Shown: positions 11,301 to 19,911 of the stretch, in pieces
How the letters are laid out: every line of letters starts with the position of its first letter
Position numbering within the stretch: position 1 is the first letter of the stretch
Assembly: GCA_963989385.1 (NCBI GenBank)
Contig: OZ022498.1
Coordinates: forward strand, 131,501 to 195,500
DNA from: Ctena decussata
Lineage: Eukaryota > Mollusca > Bivalvia > Lucinida > Lucinidae
DNA: 64,000 bases
Reading direction: 5' to 3'
Program-made: the position numbers and the translations under genes
Notes under the pieces: model-generated
What the model was told of the DNA's origin: nothing
Databases searched by the model: none
The model's input: the letters and a program-made list of their open reading frames with translations, nothing else

Positions 11301-12842
11301 GTCACTAATTAGGCAACACAGACCATTAACATCGACTATGGAAATTCCAGTCATGTTTTCCCAAGCCTTCAAGAGGACCTTTGAAATCTTTGACTTATCA
11401 ACGAACGAGTCAGTGTCATTCCTGACAATATCCCATATCCCATGGAAACTGTGGTCCTGCATCTCACCGCGATCGATGATTGTCCAGGTACTGCTGTTGG
11501 ATATCAGTCCTGATTTCCACTGATGCAGTGAACTCGCATCAGATGGTCCGCCAAATGTCTGACAATGGAGTTGGTTTGATGAGATGTCAGACTTGTTGTA
11601 TGAGCCTTTGAAATGACCTTCTTCTTGCACATAGTCGGCAGAAACGGATGCTCCAACGCAAAAGCCAACTCCAGAATTACTCATCGATACAAAAGCATTG
11701 CTTGAGTCTTGTACCATAGATTTAATGCTAGCCTTCGATGATGAAGATTTAGCATTGAATGTAGATGCCCATTTGTAAATGCCACCTACATGAACCAGGT
11801 CTAAATTAACATGAGACCCATATGCTGAAAAAAACAATTCGCATGCCTGTTGTACTCGGTCATCATCCTCTCCTAATGACTCTGCTAATTTTTCGACATC
11901 TTTTAATTCATTTAAAGCGTCATAAGCAAAAGTCAATGACCCTTTCTGTAACTCTATAGAGCCGGTGGGGACTAAAGAACAGACAACACGACAGTGATAT
12001 ATTTCTTCTTTACTGCTGGAAGGATCTGTTTGCGTTTCCCCTGTACGAGATGTTGAACCGCCAACTTTTGCTGAAAGCCCCCAATATGAACTTCCCACGC
12101 TTGCTGCCACACTGTATCCCGAACTTTGAAGAGCACGCTCGAAGTCATCCGCCTGTTTTTTGGAAGATAGTTCAATAACTTTTGTATCTACAGGCATCAC
12201 AGGCCTATTCAGTTGGATATTCACTGGCAAATTAAGAAGTCGCTTTCTACACCTTATTTTGTCTTCAGGGTTCTTTGTCAACAGAGTTCCACGCAACAAT
12301 AACCCACCAGCGGCATTCTGGACGACTCCGGAAGGATTCAAATCATCAACCTTACTTAGCCCTTTTCCGGTTTCCACAACACATTTGTTGAGGTTTTCAA
12401 CAATAATGTCAAACGAAGCTGATTTCCCTTTGTGGATCCATTTATCGTCAGGAATATCCAGCAGACTTCGGACCCTGTCAATCCTTTTTGTCATTAACGC
12501 GTCGTTTTCACTCTTTCTTTCACTTTGTAACTCTTCAAGTTCTTTCATAAGCTTTTCTGCCTCCTTCTGTCTTTGTTGTTTGTCTTCAATTAGTTTGTCT
12601 CGGTAACCTTTACAATTTTCACATTCGTTTAAACCAATCAGTTCCTTAAGAGCCCATTCTTCCCAAGGATGTCTGACATGGCGTTTTAACTGTCCAAATA
12701 ATTTTCTATCTAAAAACTGTAAGGATTTTACAGAGGTAATTCCTAATTCAGATTTAAAGACATCTATCCAAAAATCAGGGTCTAGTCCATTATCCTGTAG
12801 ATGGGTAGATAACGACGATGCTGAATCATTACTCGTCGCCAT
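5343..12842 (-). CDS. Interferon-induced very large GTPase (VLIG/GVIN-like)
   Basis: Single uninterrupted 2,499-codon reading frame. VLIGs are cytosolic or nuclear dynamin-superfamily-like GTPases induced by interferon in vertebrates; in molluscs an innate immune role is inferred only. Seen: a helical N-terminus (about 15-70), a charged coiled coil (about 75-115), a MACPF-like signature (Y341-G-S-H...G353-G354), a P-loop G-I-Q-S-S-G-K-S (1510-1517) followed by T-L-L-N, the switch motif D-T-E-G (1560-1563), a long helical region with coiled-coil character, and a C-terminal Cys/His cluster (C-P-F-C from 2349, then Y-C-A-T-C-R-W-A-C-H). Length matches the roughly 2,400-residue family. I chose the ATG at 12842: A at -3 and G at +4, and the frame upstream has only a TTG. 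TTGCAG immediately before AACATGG looks like a 3' splice site, fitting the family pattern of a non-coding leader exon plus one giant coding exon. Paralogue number cannot be judged. Confidence 0.95.
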   Translation of the reverse strand: MATSNDSASSLSTHLQDNGLDPDFWIDVFKSELGITSVKSLQFLDRKLFGQLKRHVRHPWEEWALKELIGLNECENCKGYRDKLIEDKQQRQKEAEKLMKELEELQSERKSENDALMTKRIDRVRSLLDIPDDKWIHKGKSASFDIIVENLNKCVVETGKGLSKVDDLNPSGVVQNAAGGLLLRGTLLTKNPEDKIRCRKRLLNLPVNIQLNRPVMPVDTKVIELSSKKQADDFERALQSSGYSVAASVGSSYWGLSAKVGGSTSRTGETQTDPSSSKEEIYHCRVVCSLVPTGSIELQKGSLTFAYDALNELKDVEKLAESLGEDDDRVQQACELFFSAYGSHVNLDLVHVGGIYKWASTFNAKSSSSKASIKSMVQDSSNAFVSMSNSGVGFCVGASVSADYVQEEGHFKGSYNKSDISSNQLHCQTFGGPSDASSLHQWKSGLISNSSTWTIIDRGEMQDHSFHGIWDIVRNDTDSFVDKSKISKVLLKAWENMTGISIVDVNGLCCLISDMLSNVEEIIQKAEQKSSKLKYKDALQQIITERRKCEREVGNVQPWITILKQNKGISDFILKATEYTQEDEDICFIKLYIKQLIQNVDATDFPGMSKIWDWLHSEKPHESPTCILTENNFDCVNDFLIVVREKFLPDVQKDEARVLPSDREELGLLHWRITKDTSLGVDKLLRNLERKNKLEYVLMASLLQMLSYDLERRTFEVVVTSEKLNRFTERSIAKFKDFKKYEKVGEMQVHAYLLCLAIECMAETYNETTSEHLSRIVAPIETFLKKKVNLVYCASKRQPRFNSVALSDAVKKLMTGAGSAVSVIHITDLDTLSDELVISSTTDGQVERQDRHGFDEEDIARRLSLINHFPSKISVQQVIALTKEQNTLITQEQLPWLVLRKIMANDQRWRDKIIPEVQMKTQDASTSDFYTDEDPFENFSDKESDEEAKSKDILHPLDVFLAAFICCDHDLKRLIFQKLLMCKQAVPLVFSILGYNKHSFSLLPLRSLFMECKTSNQSASVVCAATHPTKIVGFVRVQSPKFSKSKLLNEVLSENSHATFCCQDLLPGDIKTMETRGLIEAAWFLPSGKESDIFSEVVTFLNLRGNAASHMEALAILSNMAFTVFVVVDITDLANQNTIKVIQQLNRSPTKTVILLTKQSEAANSETVKRSRTEFLDKIGTEIKVLQTFNILKEGLKQKSSATVKMDVRKAIATLIKKQDVCNKTRSLGDCGYDLSIQNFVLLDEETETCTSGKSMAKGVYRNLCSLRENEDDYIKLGKLPVVQSKEQFLPLQGKLWRKWSTLNKTQNKTRGQNTLYGVSKIQLTMDEIREEQIRLCCQLTPPVKEVIKNLTTNDEESRLYFVMWLKIFLNENSCNILPYLIKEFHSAWVEVRKAKDNYEDGNIMKKLQDYACFAEVQLAEASFGFEHFIRELGQIYECVMQKPEKVDAQTFKNISMLPEIAARLLIKGHALEIMDGDAANIPLTWVKAILKHLADFFGDKKKFVVSVLGIQSSGKSTLLNAVFGLQFSVSAGRCTRGVFAQLVSVEDKDLPYDYFLVVDTEGLRAPELGQSQLDHDNELATFVIGIGDVTLINIKGENTAEVKDVLQIAVHAFLRMTLANKRIELQRKCMFVHQNVGAINAGEKMLQGLKQLQEALDEMTQNAAEEENIADIHIFNQVINFRGEKDVLYFPDLWSGDPPMAPCNVGYSEKAEEVKKRLQEMALEKKGFITISALAVRIEDLWKGIMTDNFVFSFRNSLEIKAYKNMDIKYQEITGKYEEAIMTWFEKDGCNAIERCDSVENLEACYTQLVRKLTIDMTTVESNICEELENFFDNSESKELVIQWKTRRLLKFTEMAKSLLEEIKKDLTRKVDEQKLAILSKKHDMTHEKEINKRTRELAEMLQGEQPSSEYLNEKFEEMWIEWTAELIGRVPPDKEPVSVKIQKVLFEQSLEKYHKLIFENLDGAREGYNYLKEPIKQIDKLEGSWDVGDIDISADLSKKSYVGKFVGGMKRLCKIDDVTVKLLALSYTDNVFRKADDFFDNFLHKKCKFRDQHVKQLVQLVADACEEENRKDHDFNLKPPFIVKIILHICRHAITKFDVMKSRYEERYGQTAKLKAYKQTAYNLFLNTFKHEAAEVVAADFFCDQMKGKIIDKVMQSMSRKVTDKIVQDFNNSKYHLMLAMLDSLANKGNFKSYILYISDSYKFTSKWIKDYIIRKMFASTRGNISQYMALVSGVLSPMMSRMKTGISEATKSVKDSHGNKIERWVNTLAEHMKSEIGIPPDLLQNISDYNIADIVHFQNRLLAKIDDLTKSITELFEKDELETIVWPDTTPTEKVMNKLWGCKAQCPFCREPCSQNKDHLNEVSHSCIQHRPKGISGTSWEVSNKLIVESCNYDVQHKDRYFYCATCRWACHKSNACTAEKVGNGVRHKYAEYKTFIPDWDIAPSVNMDLSRYWMWFMNTYKNQLARRYGKELPDIPANWDNITKEIALTSVREVS

Positions 12843-13358
12843 GTTCTGCAATCGTGAAAAAATGGCAAGTCATACTGTTTGAATATTATGAAAATAGAAC
12901 AATGTGGACGTCTCTGTGCTAAAGACGGTAATATCATTTTGTACTCGTGTAGGTTTACCCTTTGTCTTCATAATTGATACAATGCGTATGAAAACTATCC
13001 ATGATTTTTAAACTAAGAAACATGACATTGCTATGTGAACAATGTCCACGTAAAGTTAAAGCATTGAGAAACACTCCGCGTATGTTTTAAATTACCCTAC
13101 TCCAGGTTTCCCATTTTTACTATATTCTAGGTGCACAGGTGCAAACTTGGGGTTAATTTTTCACGCAGATGTTCATCTGTGGACTTATGCTCATGCTCAT
13201 ATTCAGAAATTGTAAAAATTAGTGTAAATCTTACTCTACCGCTTCCTACTACAAGTATGAAAAGTTTCAAACTCCTACGTCTCCTTCTCCCATAAGGGTT
13301 ACCCAGCTCTTACTCCGCTAATGTTGCACCATATTCCATAAATACACATTATTATAAT
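12843..13358 (-). promoter_or_regulatory. Upstream region of the VLIG gene, probable leader intron
   Basis: On the minus strand a pyrimidine-rich tract and TTGCAG end 3 bases before the start codon, as expected for a 3' splice site. A donor-like GTAAGATTT (plus-strand complement near 13,225) could define a leader exon, but this is speculative. I searched by eye for an interferon-response element (GAAANNGAAA) and did not find a convincing one. Confidence 0.35.
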
Positions 13359-13498
13359 AGTAACTTGATCTGGCGTAAAATATCACGTCGAGTGGATGAG
13401 GTCATACCATCGGATCACCCGAGACGCTTGCGTCGAGGGTGATCCGATGGTATGAGCTCATCCACGAGACGTGATACAGTGCGCCAGATCAAGTAACT
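13359..13498. repeat. 140-bp near-perfect inverted repeat (foldback/MITE-like)
   Basis: Two arms of about 62 bp, roughly 88% identical when one is reverse-complemented, meet around a small palindromic centre (GAGACGCTTGCGTC). Both outer ends carry AGTTACTTGATCTGGCGC-type sequence, and TATAATA-like sequence flanks each side. There is no coding capacity. Confidence 0.8.
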
Positions 13499-13511
13499 GA
13501 TATAATAATTT

Positions 13512-13873
13512 GTTTATTATATACCTTGGAACAGTCAACTATTCATACTTATCAGCAATAATGCATCGACCCGGATTCGAACCTGCGCGGCAGAAGTATA
13601 TAGCTAGTCGTAAGACAAACGCTACCAACTGAGCTATCGTTGCGCGCCCTTTGGCGTGTTTGTTGACGTTACGTCACTAGTGCCGTTTCTCTGGTTCTCG
13701 TTTCTACGATTCACGTTAACAAATGACGCGCCTGAAGCTTGAACTCAGAAATAGCCTCGTTTTAAAGGATAGTGATACGGATTCAGAAAACGTCAGTTTG
13801 ATACGGCTCTCTGTATCAGATGGCCAGAAAACAGACATTTCAGAGGGTGTATCATTGATAGGTATATAATAAA
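13512..13873. mobile_element. Small TIR element with a tRNA-like segment
   Basis: TTTATTATATACC (13,512-13,524) is mirrored by GGTATATAATAAA (13,861-13,873), marking a roughly 360-bp element. Inside on the minus strand is a tRNA-like segment (13,643-13,562) with an A-box TAGCTCAGTTGGTAG and a B-box GGTTCGAATCC. Its outer seven bases pair 6 of 7. The D arm is imperfect and there are extra bases in the variable or anticodon region, so it is a tRNA-derived or degenerate sequence rather than a secure tRNA gene. Confidence 0.55.
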
Positions 13874-16050
13874 TAACAATACAGTATATATGGAAGAAAC
13901 TAAAATAGGTACCTATATATCAAACCGATGAACAATTGCATGTACACAAAATGTCATGGACAACGATAGTAATTTATGAGTGTTAAACAAGTTGCGCACG
14001 ATGGCCGGGCTACCAATTATAGCTCGTTCTTACTATAAAAGCCATTAGTAGCAATCAAAACGTGTGCCAAAAAGAATTTTATTGCGGATTTGTTACAAAA
14101 CTGCCGAGTCGCATTTCGCCTGTTCTCCACTTTACTGCAAACCTCTTGCTCAACGGAAAAGCAGACAGAATAATCAGTTCGGTCTTGTACTTTGGTGTGG
14201 ATAATTTACACATGACTGACAAAATCAGTCTTCACTGCATATATTTTGTGCGAGTTTGATTGTCAATCGCGGTTAAACTATGCTTTCGTATTTAGATTCT
14301 TCATCTTTTTCAGTGTCATGCGTGTAAGATGTCAGTGTTTATTTGTGTGTAAACATTGTTTGGTTTTGCTCAAAATATTCATAACAAGCACGAAATTAGG
14401 ATATGGGTCTCTAAATTTTGGGGGTTGCAATATTTAAGGGTTTACTGTAAAGCCACCATAGGCCAAAATATTGTGCATTTCCATCAAACTATTGACAACT
14501 CATCATGCTTAAATGTAATGAAAAAAGAATTGTTTAAATCTTGTTGAATGCGAAGAATGATTTTTCAAAATATTGCAAGGCAAATAGAGTGTAAATTTTA
14601 TCTTTAAAATATGCCACCTCTCTTGAGTTTAAGGCGCTGTAAAAAGAACCCTTTTGCCAAAATGTTTTGAAACTTCCTCCGAAATCTAGTGAATGACAAC
14701 TAATTACATTTGTGTTTATCATGCAAGCGCAGAAAATTACTAGAAGTATTTTAGGCTCTGAACTTTTTAATTTTCCCTCGTATTTAGGGACCAATCGATG
14801 GAGTCACCCGTACAAGCTTATTTTAAAGAATAATGAAGTGCCAATTATTTGTTATTGATATGATAACCTATCGGAAGTATTATATTTAATTTGATTACTA
14901 GTACCCCTGAGTCTTGAGACTGTACGAATGCTAAATATTCTTATTTGGCTGCAGCACGTTTTGTTGACAATCTAAAAATCATTTCTGATTCACGGATTCA
15001 CTCGATAATAGCGAAGGGTCCTAAATATAGGTTTCCTTCGAAAATAGATTTCAAGTGTTCCAAAGAAATCGCAGCCTCTCTTAATGAATTCTGTAATCGT
15101 ATGTGTAAGTGAAAGCATGTTGAGTGTAATGTTTTAAATGATAGTGGTCAAGGTACCCAAATCATAAGTCCGAACTCATAGGTCATTTAAACATAGACAA
15201 TTCCGGAATATTTTAGATACACAGACATGGACCCCAAAACAGAGGTGTGATCAGGTGCCCGCGGGATAGTAAGCATCACCTGCCTATTATAATACACCCA
15301 CCATATCTATGTATCTGTGGAAAAAGTCAGTGAAAATGAAAGTCCGGTATTTGAAAGCTTAACTAAGCTTCGGCTGAGGCCATCAAATCAGAGATTAGTT
15401 TAGAAACGGCCACATTGTAGGGATCAACAAGGTCATGGTGTCTCCCATAAAGGACTGGAAATTTAATATTTTTGAAATCATAGATCAATGTATTTTCCTT
15501 TATTCTAAAAATACTAACATGTTACCACGTAAACCTAAAATTAGTTTTCGTTATCTGAAATTGGTTATCCAGGAATTTCATGGCGGCAAATAACCGATGT
15601 TGGTTGCTTTACGATATAACGCGTATTGCTGTTCTATTCTATTCTGTTCCATACCACAAAGGCTTCGAATTTTTTCTGTAACTGAATTTTGGTCGAAGAT
15701 ATTTCTTGAGAGAAAATGAGACGCTGGTATTTTTATTGGACTTAAAAAAGGAATAATCACCGAAAGTAAAATTCATTGCTTAAACCTTTTTTATTGTTCG
15801 TTTAAATAAACTTTGTTTACTTTTTTTTCCTGTTTTCATTGACCTTTTGCTACGTAAATAATTTCAACCAATCCACAATGTCGCTAGACTCACATGCTCG
15901 GAAAGTAAAACAGTAAATAAATTCCTGTTGTTATTATCACTCCAGCAGTTTACCACGACACCGTATCATCCTATCTGTTACGGTATTGTAGAGCATTTTC
16001 ACGCAACGTTAACACAAATGTTATTTTTCATTTTTTTGTCCTGATTTATT
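13874..16050. other. AT-rich intergenic sequence, nothing recognised
   Basis: I see only short chance ORFs, none with a recognisable domain. A TTCTATTCTATTC tract near 15,630 resembles the simple tail of the LINE at the window start. Confidence 0.4.
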
Positions 16051-16600
16051 TTACTAGTCGGGATAGACAAAAATCGATAACAAATTGGCATACTCAGCAT
16101 GAAAAAGCATTTCAGACCCTGAAGAATAGGTCTAGTCCTATTCTTCATTTACCTGTTTTTCGTAAAGGTAACCCATTTGTTCTCCTGACTGATGCTTCGG
16201 ACGTTGGTCTTGGTGCTGTCTTACTACAGGAATTGGAAGGTGAAGGTCGTTTACCGATAGCTTATGCTAGTAAACAAAATACATCAGGAAAGGAACTACT
16301 CTGTGATTGAGAAGGTATGTTTGGGTATAATCTGGGGAGTTGAGAAATTTCGCAAGTATCTGTATGGAGTAGAGTTCCTACTTGAAACTGACCACAAGCC
16401 CTTGTCCTACATGCAAACAGCTAAGGTACTCAATCCCCGAATCATATCAGTGCAGAGGTGGCTCGAGGTTTGGGCGGTAGGGATGAGTAAACCCTAAAGA
16501 AAACTACCATCAATATAGTTGTTATGAAGTAAATCCCCACGGGACCCCCCCCTCCTCCTTATATCAACCCTTGGTCCAACCTGTTACAATTGGCGCCTGA
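16051..16600 (+). pseudogene. Ty3/gypsy RNase H remnant and LTR/primer-binding-site remnant
   Basis: The conceptual frame reads the gypsy RT-RNase H connection (EKAFQTLK...) and the RNase H start T-D-A-S-D-V-G-L-G-A-V-L-L near 16,190-16,230. After a frameshift at about 16,280 it continues R-N-Y-S-V-I-E-K and T-D-H-K-P-L (16,264-16,497). Just downstream CTGTTACA followed by ATTGGCGCCTGATACC (16,583-16,603) resembles the end of an LTR and a primer-binding site. Broken frames make it a relic. Confidence 0.75.
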
Positions 16601-17082
16601 TACCGCTCATTGATGACGTTCTTTAATCAGCAGGCCAATCGAGCAGAGAATCACGGGATGACGTCACAGCTATGGCTGCCTCAATGTGTTACGTGTCGCC
16701 GGCTGGATTAATGTAAGTTATTTCTTTAATTTACATGTGCTGTTCAACACCATGGTATCTATTTAATACATGCATAAATTTGCGATATTGCCATACAACT
16801 GTAACTTTCACCTCGCGCTTGAACTCTTCATATTCATTAAGATATTCTGGAGAAATCTTCTGTACACACTTTTTGTATACATGACGGAGACACTGTGTAG
16901 TGAACAGATTTGTTGAAATAATCTCTAAACAGCTATCTGACTCTTTCCTGTTACTTTCGAAATATCAGGTGTGCCTGAGAATTAGTTTCATAACTTCTCG
17001 TGCTGTGCTTTACCTTGTGTAGTTTGATATTTGCTTAAACTGATATGTCTCTTTTTCACCGGAGTGTCGTACTATAACTGAT

Positions 17083-18050
17083 ATGGTCAAAGGTACCTCT
17101 CAGTACAGTACAGCTGTTACTGAGAATATTTCTCAAGACTGTGAATTCAATGTTTGCCCTCGTGTTGTTTCTATGAAACAGAAATGTAAAACTACCCGAA
17201 TTCTAGTCAGAGTATGCAATATCTCAGCTCGGCCAATAACTATCAAGCCCAAAAACTCAGATGTATGACCTTCATGAGGTTCAAGTGATCAAGTCTATGG
17301 ATCCCTTTGGTGTTCGTGTTCCTTCAAACGATTCTAGTGAATCTTTTGATAAATACCGGATCGATTTACCAAAAGATAATCTTTCTTTTGGTGTATACAG
17401 TAAAGCTAGGGAGATACTTAGTAAGTAGACTCGCATATATTCCACTGGTCTGACAGACCTTGGCTTAACTGATCTCGTAGAGTATGAAATAAAGCTCGAC
17501 AATGATGCACCCTTTAATGATCCATATAGGCGGATACCTCCTGCATTATTTGAGGAGGTCCGTGAGCATCTAATAGAGATGTTAGATGCTGGGACCATTA
17601 GAAAGTCTCAGAGCCCCTTTTCTTCTAACGTTGTTCTAGTTAGAAAGAAAGACAAGTCCCTTCGATTCTGCATCGACTTTCATCAGTAGCACAACAAGAC
17701 CGTTAGGATACTTATTCCTTACCAAGAATCGAAGAGACAATTGATACCTTGGCTGGGTCCAAATGCTTTTCGAAGTTGGGTTATGTCTGGATATTGGCAG
17801 GTCGGCATCAAAGAAGCCAACAAGCATAAAACTGTTTTTTTCTGTCGGACCACTCAGTTTCTTCGCGTGCAATAGGGTGGCATTCGATTTGACCAATGCG
17901 CCTGGCACTTTCCAAAGGCTGGTGGAGTGCTGCATTGGGGAACTCCACTTGAAGGAGTGTCTCATCTACTTAGATGACATTATTGTTTTAGTAAATCATT
18001 TGATGAGCACCTTCTTTGCCTGGAAAATGTTTTCAGTCAGCTGACAATAT
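17083..18050 (+). pseudogene. Ty3/gypsy reverse transcriptase remnant
   Basis: Reads the gypsy protease-RT linker (R-V-C-N-I-S-A-R-P-I-T-I), then P-F-N-D-P-Y-R-R-I-P-P-A-L, the Q-S-P-F-S-S-N-V-V-L-V-R-K-K-D motif, S-G-Y-W-Q-V-G-I-K, T-N-A-P-G-T-F-Q-R and the catalytic Y-L-D-D-I-I-V (about 17,960-17,985). At least three in-frame stops and several frameshifts are present, including one near 17,262 and a TAG near 17,427. It ends abruptly near 18,050 where Penelope-like sequence begins. Family membership is secure; the element is inactive. Confidence 0.85.
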
Positions 18051-18074
18051 AAACTACCTTGCCCCACAATCTTA

Positions 18075-18604
18075 TTTAGGGTAAACTAGTGGATTTAACT
18101 GAAAGAGTTTTCCAAAGAGAATGCTCTTTTTATATTGCATGTTAGGATAGGCATGCTTTCTTCACTTCTGAAGAGCTCAGGAATTATATTGCATTTAATG
18201 ATAGGCGTGCTTTCTTCACTTCTGGAAAGGTCAGGAATTAAAATTTATGGCCTTGTCAGAAAGTGTGTTCAGCTCTAACCTTTCTCTTGGACATATTTAT
18301 ATTAGATTTGGCTCTAAATTAAATAGACAGATTGTACGTTTTCCTATGTGCACATAATATGCCCCTCTTGTAGCTTATCTGGTTTTGTTCTGTTATGAAA
18401 GAAACTTCATACTGTCTCTTTCAGAGGATACCAAATCAGAAGATAATGAAGCTTTCAATTCTACTTCTCGGTATCTGGATGACCTATTGAATATTTACAG
18501 TAGCTTCTTTAATAGTATGGCCAATCAAATTCACCATTCTGTAAGATAAGGCCAGCGTCTCAGATACCGAGGCCTCATTTTTGGATTTACCTTTATCTAT
18601 ATCG
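18075..18604 (+). pseudogene. Penelope-like element RT remnant, 5' half
   Basis: The conceptual reading contains R-A-F-F-T-S-E-x-L-R-N-Y, L-W-P-C-Q-K-V-C, a decayed region where the I-P-M-G-T-N-C-A-P-L core is expected, and E-A-F-N-S-T-S-R-Y-L-D-D-L-L-N-I with the catalytic Y-L-D-D. This matches a Penelope-like RT common in molluscs, also present inverted at 46.8-47.7 kb. A duplication of about 50 bp (GGCRTGCTTTCTTCACTTCTG twice, near 18,150 and 18,205) and frame breaks show decay. The copy is cut at 18,604 by a TIR element and resumes at 28,559. Confidence 0.8.
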
Positions 18605-19339
18605 CACTCCTACATACAGGGTGATTTCAAACCACAAAACTGTGGTTCTCAGACAAATCAAATTATGAGCCATGTAATTAGTAGAAATTACCCAGCCTTC
18701 CTGTCCCCAGCATGGCACCATCATTAGCACCAAGTTATAAAGATACAGTGGGACTCCAACCCTGACTGCCCCTACGGCTATTAGGCTATGGGAAACCTTT
18801 ACCTTTTAATAATATCCTCAGTATCCCAACTTATCTCTGGGTCCAGTTACTCAACTGAGCATCGTTAAGCGTTAGTTTAACGAAGTCGTTAGTCTAAGAT
18901 TTGTTAAGTCTTGCGGTCCTCACAAAATTAATTCGGGTCATATGTTTTGCTTAAAAATGATCAGGAATTTTTTCAGTGTAAAAGCTACTCACATTTTTCT
19001 GTAAAATGGCAGTGTTTTTCCATATAAAACATTTGAAAATTTTACATCCCGTTAACTAACGACGTCACTAGTTTTAAACAACTTGGTAGCAATGCAGGTA
19101 AGGTTCATTCTGTAATTTAAACTGACTGACCAAAAGGACAAAATTGGCATTTTGTCCGTGAACAGAGTAGGTGCAGAACAAAAATGGAATGGCTTAATTT
19201 GCACAAAGTCTGATGAGCCTTATCTGTCAGGCTAATGAAGGTTTCGGTGCTGTGAACCATAAAGCCTCAGATTAGACTGGGCTAATGGCCACACTTATCT
19301 CAGTCATTGCTGCGCACACTTGTAGTTTTTGATTTGCTT

Positions 19340-19905
19340 TGCTCAGGTCAATATACCCTCAACATACGAAGTACGTCAGGGGTTATAATGTTTTTGTCAT
19401 TCCATCCGTTCATCTGTTCGTTTGTTCGTCCGTTCATTTGTCTATCCGTCCGTTCGCGAACCTTACAAAGTTTTGCGCTAAACCTTTTATGATCGCTCAT
19501 ATATCTCTGTAACCATACATCAGATTCTTTTCATGTTAGGTTCATGATACCCCTATATAGCGTTTTCTTTGATATAAACTGCCCAGGTCCCTAGGTCAGA
19601 CCCAAGGGTGGGGCCAGGGATCAATAATTAGGACTTAGTCATTTTCATTACGTCAAGTTTTTGCGTTAAACTTTTTTGATTGCTCATATATCTGTAAATG
19701 CGATGAAGATTTCTTCCATATTTGGTGCATGATATCTCTATAGCCTTGCTTTCAATATGGACTTCCTAAGCTGCTGGGCCAGGATTATGGCTGGGGCCAG
19801 GGGTCAATAATTAGGACTTAGCAAATTGTTGTAAATTTTTGGCTTATAGTTCTAATATATGTGAACAGAGCCAAATGATGCATGACTAGGTTTATTTCAT
19901 ACTAT
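19340..19905 (-). repeat. Tandem units + GGAC-type tract + hairpin module (inverted copy)
   Basis: Read on the minus strand: two roughly 190-bp units (each with GGTCAATAATTAGGACTTA on plus), then a GGACGAACAAACGAAC-like tract (19,395-19,457), then a hairpin with TATAACCCCTGACGTAC pairing with GTATGTTGAGGGTATA. Its architecture equals the modules at 30-44 kb. Confidence 0.6.
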
Positions 19906-19911
19906 TTATTT

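Noticed and set aside
10537..11523. 328-codon plus-strand ORF inside the VLIG region
   Set aside because: It is antisense to a strongly supported coding frame; composition reflects the complement and no domain is seen.
13562..13643. Functional tRNA gene (possible anticodon TAC)
   Set aside because: D arm and T stem pair poorly, extra bases lie in the middle, and it sits inside a TIR element.
18605..19911. Transposase of the TIR element
   Set aside because: No frame longer than about 60 codons and no catalytic motif in either unique arm.
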